A DNA stretch of 64,000 nt from Ilumatobacter fluminis (GTDB lineage: Bacteria; Actinomycetota; Acidimicrobiia; Acidimicrobiales; Ilumatobacteraceae). The position numbers and the translations under genes were made by a program. Positions 25,949 through 34,180 of this stretch are shown here, piece after piece. The stretch spans positions 434,001 to 498,000 of the forward strand of contig NZ_SOAU01000001.1 of the NCBI RefSeq assembly GCF_004364865.1, given 5' to 3'. The notes below the pieces were generated by a model, which saw only the letters and a program-made list of their open reading frames with translations, was not told where the DNA came from and did no database searches. How positions within the stretch are numbered: the stretch's first letter is position 1; the number at the start of each line of letters is the position of its first letter.

Positions 25949-26611
25949 TCAGAGGACTTCGGTGATGTCGGCGAGGTAGCCGACGTAGAAGTCGCCGAAC
26001 TCGCCGTAGATCGACGAGGCCTGATCGAAGCGAAGGGTGTAGACGACGTCCTTGATCGCCTCGAGGTTCTCGCCGAACAGGGTGACGCCCCACTCGTGCT
26101 CGTCGAGGCCGGTCGAGCCGGTGATGAGCTGCACGATTCGGCCGGCGAACTTGCGCCCGCTCGAGCCGTGCTCGTACATCATCTCCTTGCGCTCCTCGTA
26201 CCCGGTCGCGTACCAGTTGGCGTGGGCCTCGCGCCGCTTGCTCATCGGGTAGAAGCAGAACGCAGGCTTTCCCTCGGGCGGAAGCTGCGGGTAGAGCCGG
26301 GCGTTGAGCATCTCTTCGGGAAGACCGGGTGCGTACTCGCTGACCTCGGTGATCGACAGGTACGAGTCGGTCACCTCGAGGCCCGCCTTCTGCAGCCCGG
26401 TCTGGAGGTGACGTAGCGTGGTGACGTCGGGCGACAGGCCCATCACGGCGATGTCGCCCTTGTGGCCGAGCATCGCTGCGGTGACGACCTGGCAGTCGTG
26501 TTCGCGCGCCCACTCGATCGTGGCCTTCGCTCCGTCGACGTCGACCGAGCGGCCGTCTGCCGGAGGGCTGAGGAACAGATGCAGGACGCACACGCCGGTT
26601 TCCATACGCAT
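25949..26611 (-). CDS. chdC: Coproheme decarboxylase (HemQ/chlorite-dismutase family)
   Basis: A 220-aa enzyme that decarboxylates coproheme to heme b, the last step of the actinobacterial heme pathway. FYPMSKRREAHANWYATGYEERKEMMYEHG holds the radical-forming Tyr (YPM) and the proximal His (EHGSSGR). QLITGSTGLDEHEWGVTLFGENLEAIKDVVYTLRFDQASSIYGEFGDFYVG is highly characteristic. The ATG at 26611 is chosen over a long open extension through the upstream repeat, which has no codon logic. The 150-bp repeat element begins 22 bp upstream of the start and so occupies its promoter region. Confidence 0.94.
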   Translation of the reverse strand: MRMETGVCVLHLFLSPPADGRSVDVDGAKATIEWAREHDCQVVTAAMLGHKGDIAVMGLSPDVTTLRHLQTGLQKAGLEVTDSYLSITEVSEYAPGLPEEMLNARLYPQLPPEGKPAFCFYPMSKRREAHANWYATGYEERKEMMYEHGSSGRKFAGRIVQLITGSTGLDEHEWGVTLFGENLEAIKDVVYTLRFDQASSIYGEFGDFYVGYLADITEVL

Positions 26612-26633
26612 GCCCCCGAGCCTACGGGTCACT

Positions 26634-26779
26634 CGGGTCGGGTGTCGGAGGGAACGGCGACGGAGTCGACGTTTCCGGAGGTCACCCGACCCGGGAACAG
26701 GGTTGGGCATCAGCGTCGGGTCGGGTGATCTCCCGAAACGCCTCGGCTGCGCCTCGCCGTTCCGTCCGACACCCGACCC
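26634..26779. repeat. 150-bp inverted-repeat element, copy 2
   Basis: Same layout as the copy at 6066-6214: about 60-bp inverted arms bounded by GGGTCGGGTG and its complement, with a different centre. The right arm's outer part is the parent of the adjacent 43-bp tandem array. It lies in the divergent promoter region between chdC and a lipoprotein gene. Confidence 0.82.
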
Positions 26780-27039
26780 GTTGGGGGTGCTGCGCCTCGC
26801 CGTTCCGTTCCACACCCGACCCGTTGGGGGTGCTGCGCCTCGCCGTTCCGTCCGACACCCGACCCGTTGGGGGTGCTGCGCCTCGCCGTTCCGTTCCACA
26901 CCCGACCCGTTGGGGGTGCTGCGCCTCGCCGTTCCGTCCGACACCCGACCCGTTGGGGGTGCTGCGCCTCGCCGTTCCGTTCCACACCCGACCCGTTGGG
27001 GGTGCTGCGCCTCGCCGATCCGTCCGACACCCGACCCGT
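26746..27039. repeat. Seven 43-bp tandem repeats
   Basis: Units begin at 26746, 26789, 26832, 26875, 26918, 26961 and 27004, a strict 43-bp spacing. Two unit types alternate: those with CGTCCGACAC and those with CGTTCCACAC. The array therefore also has an 86-bp period. The first unit is the outer part of the inverted-repeat element's right arm; the last diverges after CCGTT. Because 43 is not a multiple of three and units lack stops, all frames stay open, giving false ORFs on both strands. The 527-bp gap between chdC and the next lipoprotein gene holds only this and the element. Confidence 0.93.
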
Positions 27040-27138
27040 TGGTCGGGTCGGTCGGACCCCCCAAGAAGTTGGGATGTCCGGCTCGTGGGGCCTGTGGCAG
27101 GTTGGCGGAAGGCGGCGATGGATCCCGAGGAGAGTGGT

Positions 27139-27834
27139 ATGCGAGGTGGAGTGCGGGGACGGCGAGTCGTCGCCGGTCGGGTGATGGCCACGGCACTGGT
27201 GGTCACGGTGGCGGCGTGCTCGACCGGTGACGACGATGCCGACGAACCCGGCGACGCCGACACCGCGGTCGTGGCCGACACGACGAGCCCGGCCGACGAC
27301 GGGTCGCAGCCGGTCGATGAACCGGCAGACGCCGCCGAGCCGGCCGTCGAGAGCGACGAGGCGATAACCGAGTCCGAAGCCGAGCCGGAAGCGGAAGCCG
27401 CAACCGACGCGGCGCCTGCGCAGCTGCAGGCCCTCGCCGCAGACGCTCAGGCGTTGTGCGACGCACTCGACCAGGACGAGATCCGCAGCATCGTCGGCGA
27501 CTTCGTCGAGCTGCGGCCCGACGACCTCTTCCAGGACGATCGGAACCTCTGCCAGGTGTACGGCGATCGATTCGCGATCGCCGGCGTCTGGGTGTTCGCC
27601 GACCGAAGCGAACAGGAGTCGCTGCACGAGTTCGCGGCGAATCCCTTCTCGCCGTGCGAGGTGGGCGGTTACGCGAGCCTCTGTCAGACACACACCGGGG
27701 ATCCGGAGTCGTTCAACGGTTGGCCGACGGTGATGGTCGGGGTCGGCACGATGGCCGTCGAAGCCGACGCGCCGGACCCGGCGGTCGCCCAGCAGCTGGC
27801 CGAAGCGGTGCTCGACGACCTCGGCGCCCCGTAG
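27139..27834 (+). CDS. Small secreted lipoprotein with acidic linker
   Basis: A 231-aa lipoprotein (VVTVAAC, Cys27) with an Asp/Glu/Ala-rich linker to about residue 90. A compact domain of about 135 residues follows (AQALCDALDQDEIRSIVGDF, NLCQVYGD, NPFSPCEVGGYASLCQT). Four Cys in that domain suggest two disulfides. The layout resembles DUF3558-like actinobacterial lipoproteins, but I cannot assign it firmly. GAGGAG lies 7 bases before the ATG at 27139; the open frame upstream through the tandem array is not real. Confidence 0.75.
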   Translation: MRGGVRGRRVVAGRVMATALVVTVAACSTGDDDADEPGDADTAVVADTTSPADDGSQPVDEPADAAEPAVESDEAITESEAEPEAEAATDAAPAQLQALAADAQALCDALDQDEIRSIVGDFVELRPDDLFQDDRNLCQVYGDRFAIAGVWVFADRSEQESLHEFAANPFSPCEVGGYASLCQTHTGDPESFNGWPTVMVGVGTMAVEADAPDPAVAQQLAEAVLDDLGAP

Positions 27835-27873
27835 CGACCTCCGGCGCCGGCCGGGGAGCGCTAGCTTCGGCGG

Positions 27874-28992
27874 ATGCCGATCCGGTCAGGCCGCACGATC
27901 GAACGGGCGCGTCGAGCGCTGGGTGATCACGCTGCGGACTCGCCGGCGTGGTCCGATTTCGGAGCATCGGTGATCGCCGTACTCGCCGAGCTCGTCCCGT
28001 TCGACGCTGCCGTCGTCTCCATGATCGACCCTGCCACCGGCCTGCTGACGAACATCGTCCGGTCGGGCATCGACGACTCGCAGGACGAGTTGTTCATGCA
28101 CATCGAGTTGACGCACCCCGACCCGATCACCCTGACGACGCTGGCAGGCGAACCGCTCGGGGTCGGCATCCTGGCGGATCACGTCGCGGGCGACCCGTAC
28201 AGCAGTCCCCGCGTTCGCGACCTCCTCGCGCCGCACTTCGGCCTCGAACACGAGATGCGCGGCGTGGTTCGGTCCGGTGGACGGATCGTCGCCGCGTGCG
28301 GGCTCTACCGATCGGCAGGACGGCCGGGGTTCACCGCGGACGAGGCGATCGCACTGTCGGCGCTGGAGGATGCGATCGCGAATGGAGTCCGGCGCGCTCA
28401 CGGTCAGACGGGCAGCGAGCACGAGAGCGACACGGCGGTCGGCGCCGACGACCGCGGTGCGCATCCCGGTCCTGCGGTCATGATCCTCGACGCCGACGGG
28501 CGAGTTCTCGAATCGACACGAGCAGCGGAGGCGCGAGCGCAGCTGATGAGTTCGGCCGGGGACGGCGTCCCGCACGCGGTCCGCATGGTCGCCGCCGCCG
28601 GACGCGCCCAGGCGGCCGGACACCCGGTGTCCCCGGTCGCCCACGTCCGTGGTGTCGACGGTCGGTGGTTCGTGGTGAGCGCAGCACCATTGGGGAGCGA
28701 CGCGGGGCAGGTTCGGACCGTCGTCACGATCGAGCCGGCCGAGACCGGTCGGACCCTCGATCTCGATCTCGACCTGTACGGTGTGACGGCGCGCGAGCGC
28801 GAGGTCGTCCGGGAGGTCGTCGCCGGTGCGAGCAGCGTTGCGATCGCTGGATCACTCGGGATCTCGGCGCACACGGTCCAGGATCACCTCAAGTCGGTGT
28901 TCGCGAAGGTCGGCGTCACGAGCCGCCGAGAACTCGTCGCGACCCTGACGGGCAACCGGGTCTTCTCCGGCGCCGACCGGCGCGCCGTCTGA
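27874..28992 (+). CDS. LuxR-family regulator with GAF-like sensor
   Basis: A 372-aa transcription factor. Residues about 25-170 look like a GAF domain (FDAAVVSMIDPATGLLTNIVRSG, GRIVAACGLYRSAGRPGFTADEAIALSALE). A weaker PAS-like segment follows (PAVMILDADGRVLEST). The C-terminal LuxR helix-turn-helix is YGVTAREREVVREVVAGASSVAIAGSLGISAHTVQDHLKSVFAKVGVTSRRELVA. The ligand is unknown. It follows the lipoprotein gene by 39 bp and may be cotranscribed. Confidence 0.87.
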   Translation: MPIRSGRTIERARRALGDHAADSPAWSDFGASVIAVLAELVPFDAAVVSMIDPATGLLTNIVRSGIDDSQDELFMHIELTHPDPITLTTLAGEPLGVGILADHVAGDPYSSPRVRDLLAPHFGLEHEMRGVVRSGGRIVAACGLYRSAGRPGFTADEAIALSALEDAIANGVRRAHGQTGSEHESDTAVGADDRGAHPGPAVMILDADGRVLESTRAAEARAQLMSSAGDGVPHAVRMVAAAGRAQAAGHPVSPVAHVRGVDGRWFVVSAAPLGSDAGQVRTVVTIEPAETGRTLDLDLDLYGVTAREREVVREVVAGASSVAIAGSLGISAHTVQDHLKSVFAKVGVTSRRELVATLTGNRVFSGADRRAV

Positions 28993-29081
28993 TCTCGTCG
29001 CACCCGGTGCCGGGGGAGCGACGAACCGGGTCGTGAGTGCGAACCGGGGGAACGAGTCGTCGGGGCGACCTCCGGAACCCA

Positions 29082-29144
29082 GGGTCAGGTGACCGCCGGT
29101 AACGCCTCGCCCTGGGGCGAGTCGTCACCTCTGGCACCTGACCC
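29082..29144. repeat. Imperfect hairpin repeat bounded by GGGTCAGGTG
   Basis: GGGTCAGGTG at 29082 pairs with CACCTGACCC ending at 29144; inner TCGCC and GGCGA close the loop. It shares GGTCAGGTGA(T/C)CGCCGGTAACG with the element at 25864. A degraded second half (CACCTCTGG, TTGACCC) follows to about 29180. It sits between the convergent LuxR and binding-protein genes. Confidence 0.7.
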
Positions 29145-29198
29145 GCAGCTGAGCGAGGCGCCACCTCTGGCCCTTGACCCGCTGGCCCGCGGTTGGGG

Positions 29199-30455
29199 TC
29201 AGTTGACTTCGATGGGGCTTTGGCTGACCTCGTTGCCGTCGGTGTCGAAGGTGAAGATCTCGAACCACGCACGGGTCGGGTCGCCGGTGACGCTCGAGAA
29301 GTCGACCCGGCCCGAGAGGCCGTTGTAGTCGATGCCCAGGTCGCGACTGATGAGGTCGGCGCACGCCGAGAACGTCGTGCAGGCACGACCGCCGGTACTG
29401 ACGGCCGGCATCTGCCGGCGGATCTCGACGGGGCTGTCGGAGCCCGCGTCGGTCGCCGCCAGCGCGATCAGGTTGACGCAGTCGATGGCGTGTGGCACGA
29501 AGAAGCCCATCTCGTCGTCGCCCGACGCCGTTCCCGACTGTGGTGCGAGCCCGGTGAGCTCGTCGCGGAAGTCGTCGGACAGGCCCTGGATGACCTGCCG
29601 GGCCTGCCGGATCGAGTCGTTGATGATCACCTCGGGCGGATCGTCGGTCTGTGCGTCGAGCGCGGCGAGGAGTCGGCTGCCGTCGTCGGCGTCGCCGAGC
29701 ACCACGACCACGCCGGGGTCGACGGCGAGCAGGTCGGCAGCGACCGAGCCCAGGTCGCCCTGGTCGCCGCTGAACCCGATCGATTCGGCGATGTTGAGCG
29801 GGCGACCCTCGAGTGCATCCTCGAACGCGTCGGAGAGGCCACGGCCGTACGGGTCGTCGAGGTAGCCGACCGACACGGTCAGGGCGCCGGTGCGCTCGGC
29901 CACTCGGGCGATGGCCGCCATCTGCAATGTGTCGCTCGGGGCCGTGCGGAAGAAGAACTGGTTGTCGGGGTACGCGTCGAGTCCGCGTGCCGTCGCCATG
30001 GGCGAGCAGGTGACGACACCGTTGTTCGCATCGACCGCCGGGCCGAGGCCCGTCAGCGCCACCAGCGACGACGCCGGCCCGATGATGGCGTCGACGTCGT
30101 CGTCGAGCAGCGTCTCGATCGGTTCCGATCCCTCGTCGGCCGAGACCAGTTCGATGTCTTGGCCGAGCACGCCGCCGTTGTCGTTGATGAGCGCCACCGC
30201 CTCCTCGACGCCGGCGATCAGGGGCGGGCCGAGTGACGCCCCGGCACCGGTCAAGGGCAGATAGACGCCGAGCGTCAAGGTGCCGTCGTTCTCGCGCTCG
30301 ACCACCGTGGTGGTCGTGACGGCCACGGTCGTCGACGGGGCGGGATCGTCGTCGCCGCCGCTGCACGCCGGGAGCACCAGCGCCGCCCCGACCATCGTCG
30401 CGAGCGCGAGTCGCGTCCGGGACGGGGGTCGAGCAGCGGTCGGCACGGGCTTCAC
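29199..30455 (-). CDS. Branched-chain-amino-acid-type ABC substrate-binding lipoprotein
   Basis: A 418-aa type I periplasmic binding protein of the LivJ/Peripla_BP_6 family, anchored by a lipobox (VLPAC, Cys31). LTLGVYLPLTGAGASLGPPLIAGVEEAVALINDNGGVLGQDIELV is the typical first strand and helix. AIIGPASSLVAL, VVTCSPMATARGLD and YLDDPYGRGLSDAFEDAL are further landmarks. No permease or ATPase is next to it, so it is an orphan receptor and the ligand is unknown. It begins with GTG, divergent from the gene at 30470 over 14 bp. Confidence 0.88.
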   Translation of the reverse strand: MKPVPTAARPPSRTRLALATMVGAALVLPACSGGDDDPAPSTTVAVTTTTVVERENDGTLTLGVYLPLTGAGASLGPPLIAGVEEAVALINDNGGVLGQDIELVSADEGSEPIETLLDDDVDAIIGPASSLVALTGLGPAVDANNGVVTCSPMATARGLDAYPDNQFFFRTAPSDTLQMAAIARVAERTGALTVSVGYLDDPYGRGLSDAFEDALEGRPLNIAESIGFSGDQGDLGSVAADLLAVDPGVVVVLGDADDGSRLLAALDAQTDDPPEVIINDSIRQARQVIQGLSDDFRDELTGLAPQSGTASGDDEMGFFVPHAIDCVNLIALAATDAGSDSPVEIRRQMPAVSTGGRACTTFSACADLISRDLGIDYNGLSGRVDFSSVTGDPTRAWFEIFTFDTDGNEVSQSPIEVN

Positions 30456-30469
30456 GATAGAAGAGAGGT

Positions 30470-30934
30470 GTGGCCGACGACGTGCAGCTCCCCGAACCAG
30501 CGGCCGACCTCCTAGCCGTCGCGGCGCGGGTGACCGCCACGTGGCTCCGGCGCAGCATCGAACGCGCCGCCGGAGCGGGTGGGGTCGACACGGGCGACTG
30601 GGACGATCTCGACCGCGTCGTCACCGACACCGCGTCCGATCTGCTCGATGCCCTCGAGCGGCTCTTGGCGACCGACGTCGACGAGCAGCGCAACAACCCG
30701 CTGTCGCTCTACCGCGGCGCGATCGAAGCGCCGACGGCGCTGCTCCGAACGCACGGCGTGCCCGAACCACACATCGACCGGTTCGCCGCCGACCACTTCC
30801 CGGACGACCCGTACCAGCTCGGGCCGGCCACCTGGAACGACATCGACGACGAGCTCCAGACCCCCGGCCTGACGTGGGGTGCATGGAAGGCGATGACCGT
30901 GCTCCGGCGTCGTCGCGAGGAAGGGCTGCGTTGA
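30470..30934 (+). CDS. Hypothetical protein upstream of glnD
   Basis: A 154-aa, Leu- and Asp-rich, mostly helical protein with no signal peptide. I do not recognise a family. Notable stretches are RNNPLSLYRGAIEAPTALLRTHGVPEPHIDRFAADHFPDDPYQLGPATWNDIDDELQTPGLTWGAWKAMTVLRRR. The first part of it (NPLSLYR, PTALLRxxGVPxP) looks conserved enough to be a real protein. It is 40 bp before glnD on the same strand. Confidence 0.65.
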   Translation: MADDVQLPEPAADLLAVAARVTATWLRRSIERAAGAGGVDTGDWDDLDRVVTDTASDLLDALERLLATDVDEQRNNPLSLYRGAIEAPTALLRTHGVPEPHIDRFAADHFPDDPYQLGPATWNDIDDELQTPGLTWGAWKAMTVLRRRREEGLR

Positions 30935-30974
30935 CGATGTCCACACCGGACGCCCGGCGTTCTACGGTTGCGTC

Positions 30975-33302
30975 GTGACCACGACCGCCGCCAGCCGCGA
31001 GATCGACCAGGCGTGGAAGGCGCGCGAGGCAGCGCTCGCCGATCGCAGCATCGGTGGTCGTGAGTACTGCCACCGTCTGGCGATCGCGACCGACGCCTGG
31101 ATCGCAGCGCTCGCCCAGCAGGCACGTGACGACCATCCGCGTGCACCGAAGTTCGTGCTGGTCGCCGTCGGCGGATACGGACGCGGAGAACTGTCGCCGC
31201 AGAGTGACATCGACCTCGTCCTCATCCACCAGAGCAAGCAGTCGATGGAATCGGTGGCGTCGGCGATCTGGTACCCGATCTGGGACGCCGGATTGAAGCT
31301 GGGGCACGCCGTCCGCACGTTCGACGATCACCTCGAGTTGGCCAAGGACGACCTCGACACCGCGACGGCGCTGCTGACGGCCCGTCCGATCTGGGGCGAC
31401 GAGAAGATGGGCGAGGCCGTGGTCGAGGCCGGTCTCAAGAACTGGACGAAGCGCAAGAAGCGGTGGCGGCTCGAACTGGCGCGCCGCGTGCTCGAACGAC
31501 AGACCAACGCGGGCGACGTCGCCTACATCCTCGAGCCCGATCTCAAGAACGGACACGGCGGCATTCGTGACGCCCACTCGCTCTGGTGGGCGGAGTGCGG
31601 CGGCCTCGTGCTGAGCAAGGAGGACAACGCGGCGTTGAACGAGTGCTACGACGTGCTCCTGTCGGCGCGCGTCGCCCTCCACCTCGCGACCGAACGAACC
31701 GGCGACACCCTCCGGCTCGAAGACCAGGACGCCGCGGCAGCGGCGGCCGGTGCCGAGAGTGCCGACGCGTTCATGGCCGACATCGCCGCCGCCGCCCGCA
31801 CGGTCGCCTGGGTCGCCGACGAGGCCTGGGGCCGCGTCGACAAGGGCAAGGGCGGGGCGCCGCGCGAAGTCGCTCCCGGCGTCATGTACATCGACGGTGA
31901 GATGGAATTGGCGATCGACGCCGACCCGTCGATCGATCCGACCTACATGCTGCGCATCGCCACGGCGGCGGCACGGCAACAGGCCCGGATCGGCCGCAAG
32001 AGCCTCGATCGGCTCGCAGAGGTGCTGCCGGAGTGGCCGAGCCGTTGGCCGGCCGGTGCCATCGACAAGCTGGTCGCGCTCCTGCTGGAAGGGCACGCTG
32101 CGATCGACGTGCTCGAAGCGCTCGACCAGAAGGGTCTGATCTCGCGGATGCTGCCCGAGTGGGAGCCGTTGCGGTCCAAGCCGCAGCGCAACGCCTATCA
32201 CCGCTTCACGGTCGACCGGCACTTGTGGGAAGCAGCGGCCAACGCGAGCGAGCTCGTCGACATGGTCGGTCGCCCCGACCTGCTCGTGCTCGGGGCGTTG
32301 TTCCACGACGTCGGGAAGGGTTACCCCGGCGATCACACCGAGGTGGGCATGGCGATGATGCAAGAACTCGGACCCCGCATGGGCCTGTCCGAGGCCGACA
32401 CGGCGATCATCATCACCATGATCGAGCAGCACCTGCTGTTGCCCGACGTCGCCATGCGCCGCGACCTGTCCGATCCGGCGACGATCACCCACGTCGCGGA
32501 GCGGGTCGGCAGCCAGGACGTGCTCGAGCTGCTCCACGCGCTGACGATCGCCGACTCCAAGGCGACCGGCCCGTCGGCGTGGGGGAGCTGGAAGGAACAG
32601 CTGGTGCAAGAACTCGTCGAGCGGGTCTCGCACGTGGTGGGTGGCGGCGACGTCGCCGACGCCACGTGGACGCTGTTCCCCGACGCCGAGACGCTGGCGC
32701 TCATGGCCACCGGCGACCCACACGTCGTCGTCGACGGCACTCGTCTGCTCGTCGTGTACCGCGACTCGCCCGGCATCTTCAGCCGGATCGCCGGCGTCGT
32801 GTCGTTGCACGGTCTCGACGTGCTCGCCGCGCGGGCCCACTCCGACGAACCCCAGCTCGGCCGCGTCAGCATGGGCGCATCGGAGTTCCGAGTGCAGATG
32901 CCGCGCACCGGCGTCGAGTGGGAACCGGTCGTCGACGATCTCGAGAAGGCGCTGCACGGGCGCCTTGCCATCGAGTCGAGGCTCGTCGAACGCGCCAAGA
33001 CGTATCGCCGTCGGCGGACCCTGCAGGCGGCCGACCCGGGGCCGCCTCGTCTGACGTTCCACGATCACGCGTCCGACGATGCGAGCGTGATCGAGGTGCG
33101 CTGTCAGACCAAGATCGGCATCTTGTACCGGATCGCCAAGGCGCTCGCAGAGGTCGGGCTCGACATCCGCCACGCCACGGTGCAGACGATCGGTTCCGAG
33201 ATCATCGACACGTTCTACGTGCGCGATTGGAACGGCGACCAGATCACCGACCCGGGGCACCGGGCCGAGATCGAGCGAGCCGTGCTGCACTCGATCGGCT
33301 GA
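30975..33302 (+). CDS. glnD: [Protein-PII] uridylyltransferase-like protein (GlnD family)
   Basis: A 775-aa GlnD homologue. The nucleotidyltransferase domain has VAVGGYGRGELSPQSDIDLVLIHQ. The middle region includes LKNGHGGIRDAHSLWWAE, the family's linking helix. The HD domain has LVLGALFHDVGKGYPGDHTEVG and a later AxTHVAERVGSQDVLELLHALTIADSKATG. Two ACT domains end the protein (VVYRDSPGIFSRIAGVVSLHGLDVLAARAH; EVRCQTKIGILYRIAKALAEVGLDIRHATVQTIG). GlnD senses glutamine and modifies PII. No glnB or amt is nearby, so the target cannot be confirmed here. Confidence 0.93.
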   Translation: MTTTAASREIDQAWKAREAALADRSIGGREYCHRLAIATDAWIAALAQQARDDHPRAPKFVLVAVGGYGRGELSPQSDIDLVLIHQSKQSMESVASAIWYPIWDAGLKLGHAVRTFDDHLELAKDDLDTATALLTARPIWGDEKMGEAVVEAGLKNWTKRKKRWRLELARRVLERQTNAGDVAYILEPDLKNGHGGIRDAHSLWWAECGGLVLSKEDNAALNECYDVLLSARVALHLATERTGDTLRLEDQDAAAAAAGAESADAFMADIAAAARTVAWVADEAWGRVDKGKGGAPREVAPGVMYIDGEMELAIDADPSIDPTYMLRIATAAARQQARIGRKSLDRLAEVLPEWPSRWPAGAIDKLVALLLEGHAAIDVLEALDQKGLISRMLPEWEPLRSKPQRNAYHRFTVDRHLWEAAANASELVDMVGRPDLLVLGALFHDVGKGYPGDHTEVGMAMMQELGPRMGLSEADTAIIITMIEQHLLLPDVAMRRDLSDPATITHVAERVGSQDVLELLHALTIADSKATGPSAWGSWKEQLVQELVERVSHVVGGGDVADATWTLFPDAETLALMATGDPHVVVDGTRLLVVYRDSPGIFSRIAGVVSLHGLDVLAARAHSDEPQLGRVSMGASEFRVQMPRTGVEWEPVVDDLEKALHGRLAIESRLVERAKTYRRRRTLQAADPGPPRLTFHDHASDDASVIEVRCQTKIGILYRIAKALAEVGLDIRHATVQTIGSEIIDTFYVRDWNGDQITDPGHRAEIERAVLHSIG

Positions 33303-33336
33303 TCGTGCGCTCGGCGCCGCGTGTAGCGTCGCAGCC

Positions 33337-34032
33337 GTGACGTCCCAAGCGCCCGAACCCCGCGATCTCGCCCGCTGGAGCAGCTCGCTGGCCGCGATCG
33401 CCCGGACCGGCATGGGCTTCACCGAGAACCTCTATGAGCGGGAGCGGTACGAAGAGGTGCTCCACATCGCCGCCGACATCAAGGCGGCCGCCGCCGAGAT
33501 GGAGGAAGCCGCCGAGATCGAACGCGAACAGGACCACTTCGTCCAGGAGTGGCTCGAGAACATCGGCGAAGGCGTGCCCGGCTACGTCACCCCGAAGATC
33601 GCGGTCGGCGCGGTGGTCGGCAACGACGACGGTGAGATCCTGCTGGTGCAACGGGCCGACTCCGGTATCTGGCTGTACCCGACCGGGTGGGCCGACGTCG
33701 GCTACTCGGCATCGGAGGTCGCCGTGAAGGAGGTCTCGGAGGAGACCGGCATCGAGTGCGAACCGGTCAGCCTGATCTCGGTGATCGACGGTCAGCGAAT
33801 GGGGTTCTCGCGATTCGCGATGTACATGCTGCTGTTCCACTGCCGGGCGACCGGCGGCGAGCTGCGCACCCATCCGCTCGAGACGAGCGACGTCGGCTGG
33901 TTCGGCCCGACGTCCATGCCCGAGGCCACCGCCGGCGCCAGCTGGTGGGGCCCCACCGCCTTCGCCGCCATCACCGGCGACCCCACCCCCGCCAGATTCG
34001 ACCCACCCCGAGACAACGTCTGGAGAACGTGA
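33337..34032 (+). CDS. NUDIX hydrolase with N-terminal NUDIX_N-like domain
   Basis: A 231-aa pyrophosphohydrolase. The N-terminal helices (LARWSSSLAAIARTGMGFTENLYERERYEEVLHIAADIKAA) match the accessory domain of NUDIX enzymes acting on nucleotide sugars or ADP-ribose. The catalytic box is GYSASEVAVKEVSEETGIE, with Lys in place of the usual Arg of REUxEE. Start is GTG, 34 bp after glnD, so cotranscription is likely. The stop codon lies inside the left arm of a 31-bp hairpin. Confidence 0.9.
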   Translation: MTSQAPEPRDLARWSSSLAAIARTGMGFTENLYERERYEEVLHIAADIKAAAAEMEEAAEIEREQDHFVQEWLENIGEGVPGYVTPKIAVGAVVGNDDGEILLVQRADSGIWLYPTGWADVGYSASEVAVKEVSEETGIECEPVSLISVIDGQRMGFSRFAMYMLLFHCRATGGELRTHPLETSDVGWFGPTSMPEATAGASWWGPTAFAAITGDPTPARFDPPRDNVWRT

Positions 34033-34092
34033 CGAGTGGGGTCGGATAGGTTTCGTCGGGACCGACGAAACGTATCCGACCCCACTCGTCAC
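34029..34092. terminator. 31-bp near-perfect hairpin overlapping the NUDIX stop codon
   Basis: Arms at 34029-34059 and 34062-34092 are complementary except for one pair, with a 2-base centre (GA). The left arm begins GTGACGAGTGGGGTCGG and includes the TGA stop of the NUDIX gene. It lies between the convergent NUDIX and PAC2 genes and probably terminates both. Confidence 0.85.
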
Positions 34093-34180
34093 GAGGCTCG
34101 GCCCTCCGCAACGTGGGCGTCAGGCGAGCACGACCAGGACGAACGCAGTGCGCCGCGGACAGAGTCCGTGAAATCGGATA

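Noticed and set aside
26746-27039. CRISPR-like array
   Set aside because: Units are contiguous with no unique spacers, and no cas genes occur in the window.
25949-27834. Very long open frames across 26612-27138 on both strands, with peptides repeating a GNGEAQHPQRVGC-like theme
   Set aside because: They are produced by 43-bp stop-free tandem units read in three frames. The chdC frame and the lipoprotein frame each have a better start outside the array.
30621-33422. 933-aa open frame opposite glnD
   Set aside because: Antisense shadow of a clear GlnD coding sequence; composition is His/Arg/Asp-rich as expected from reversed high-GC codons.
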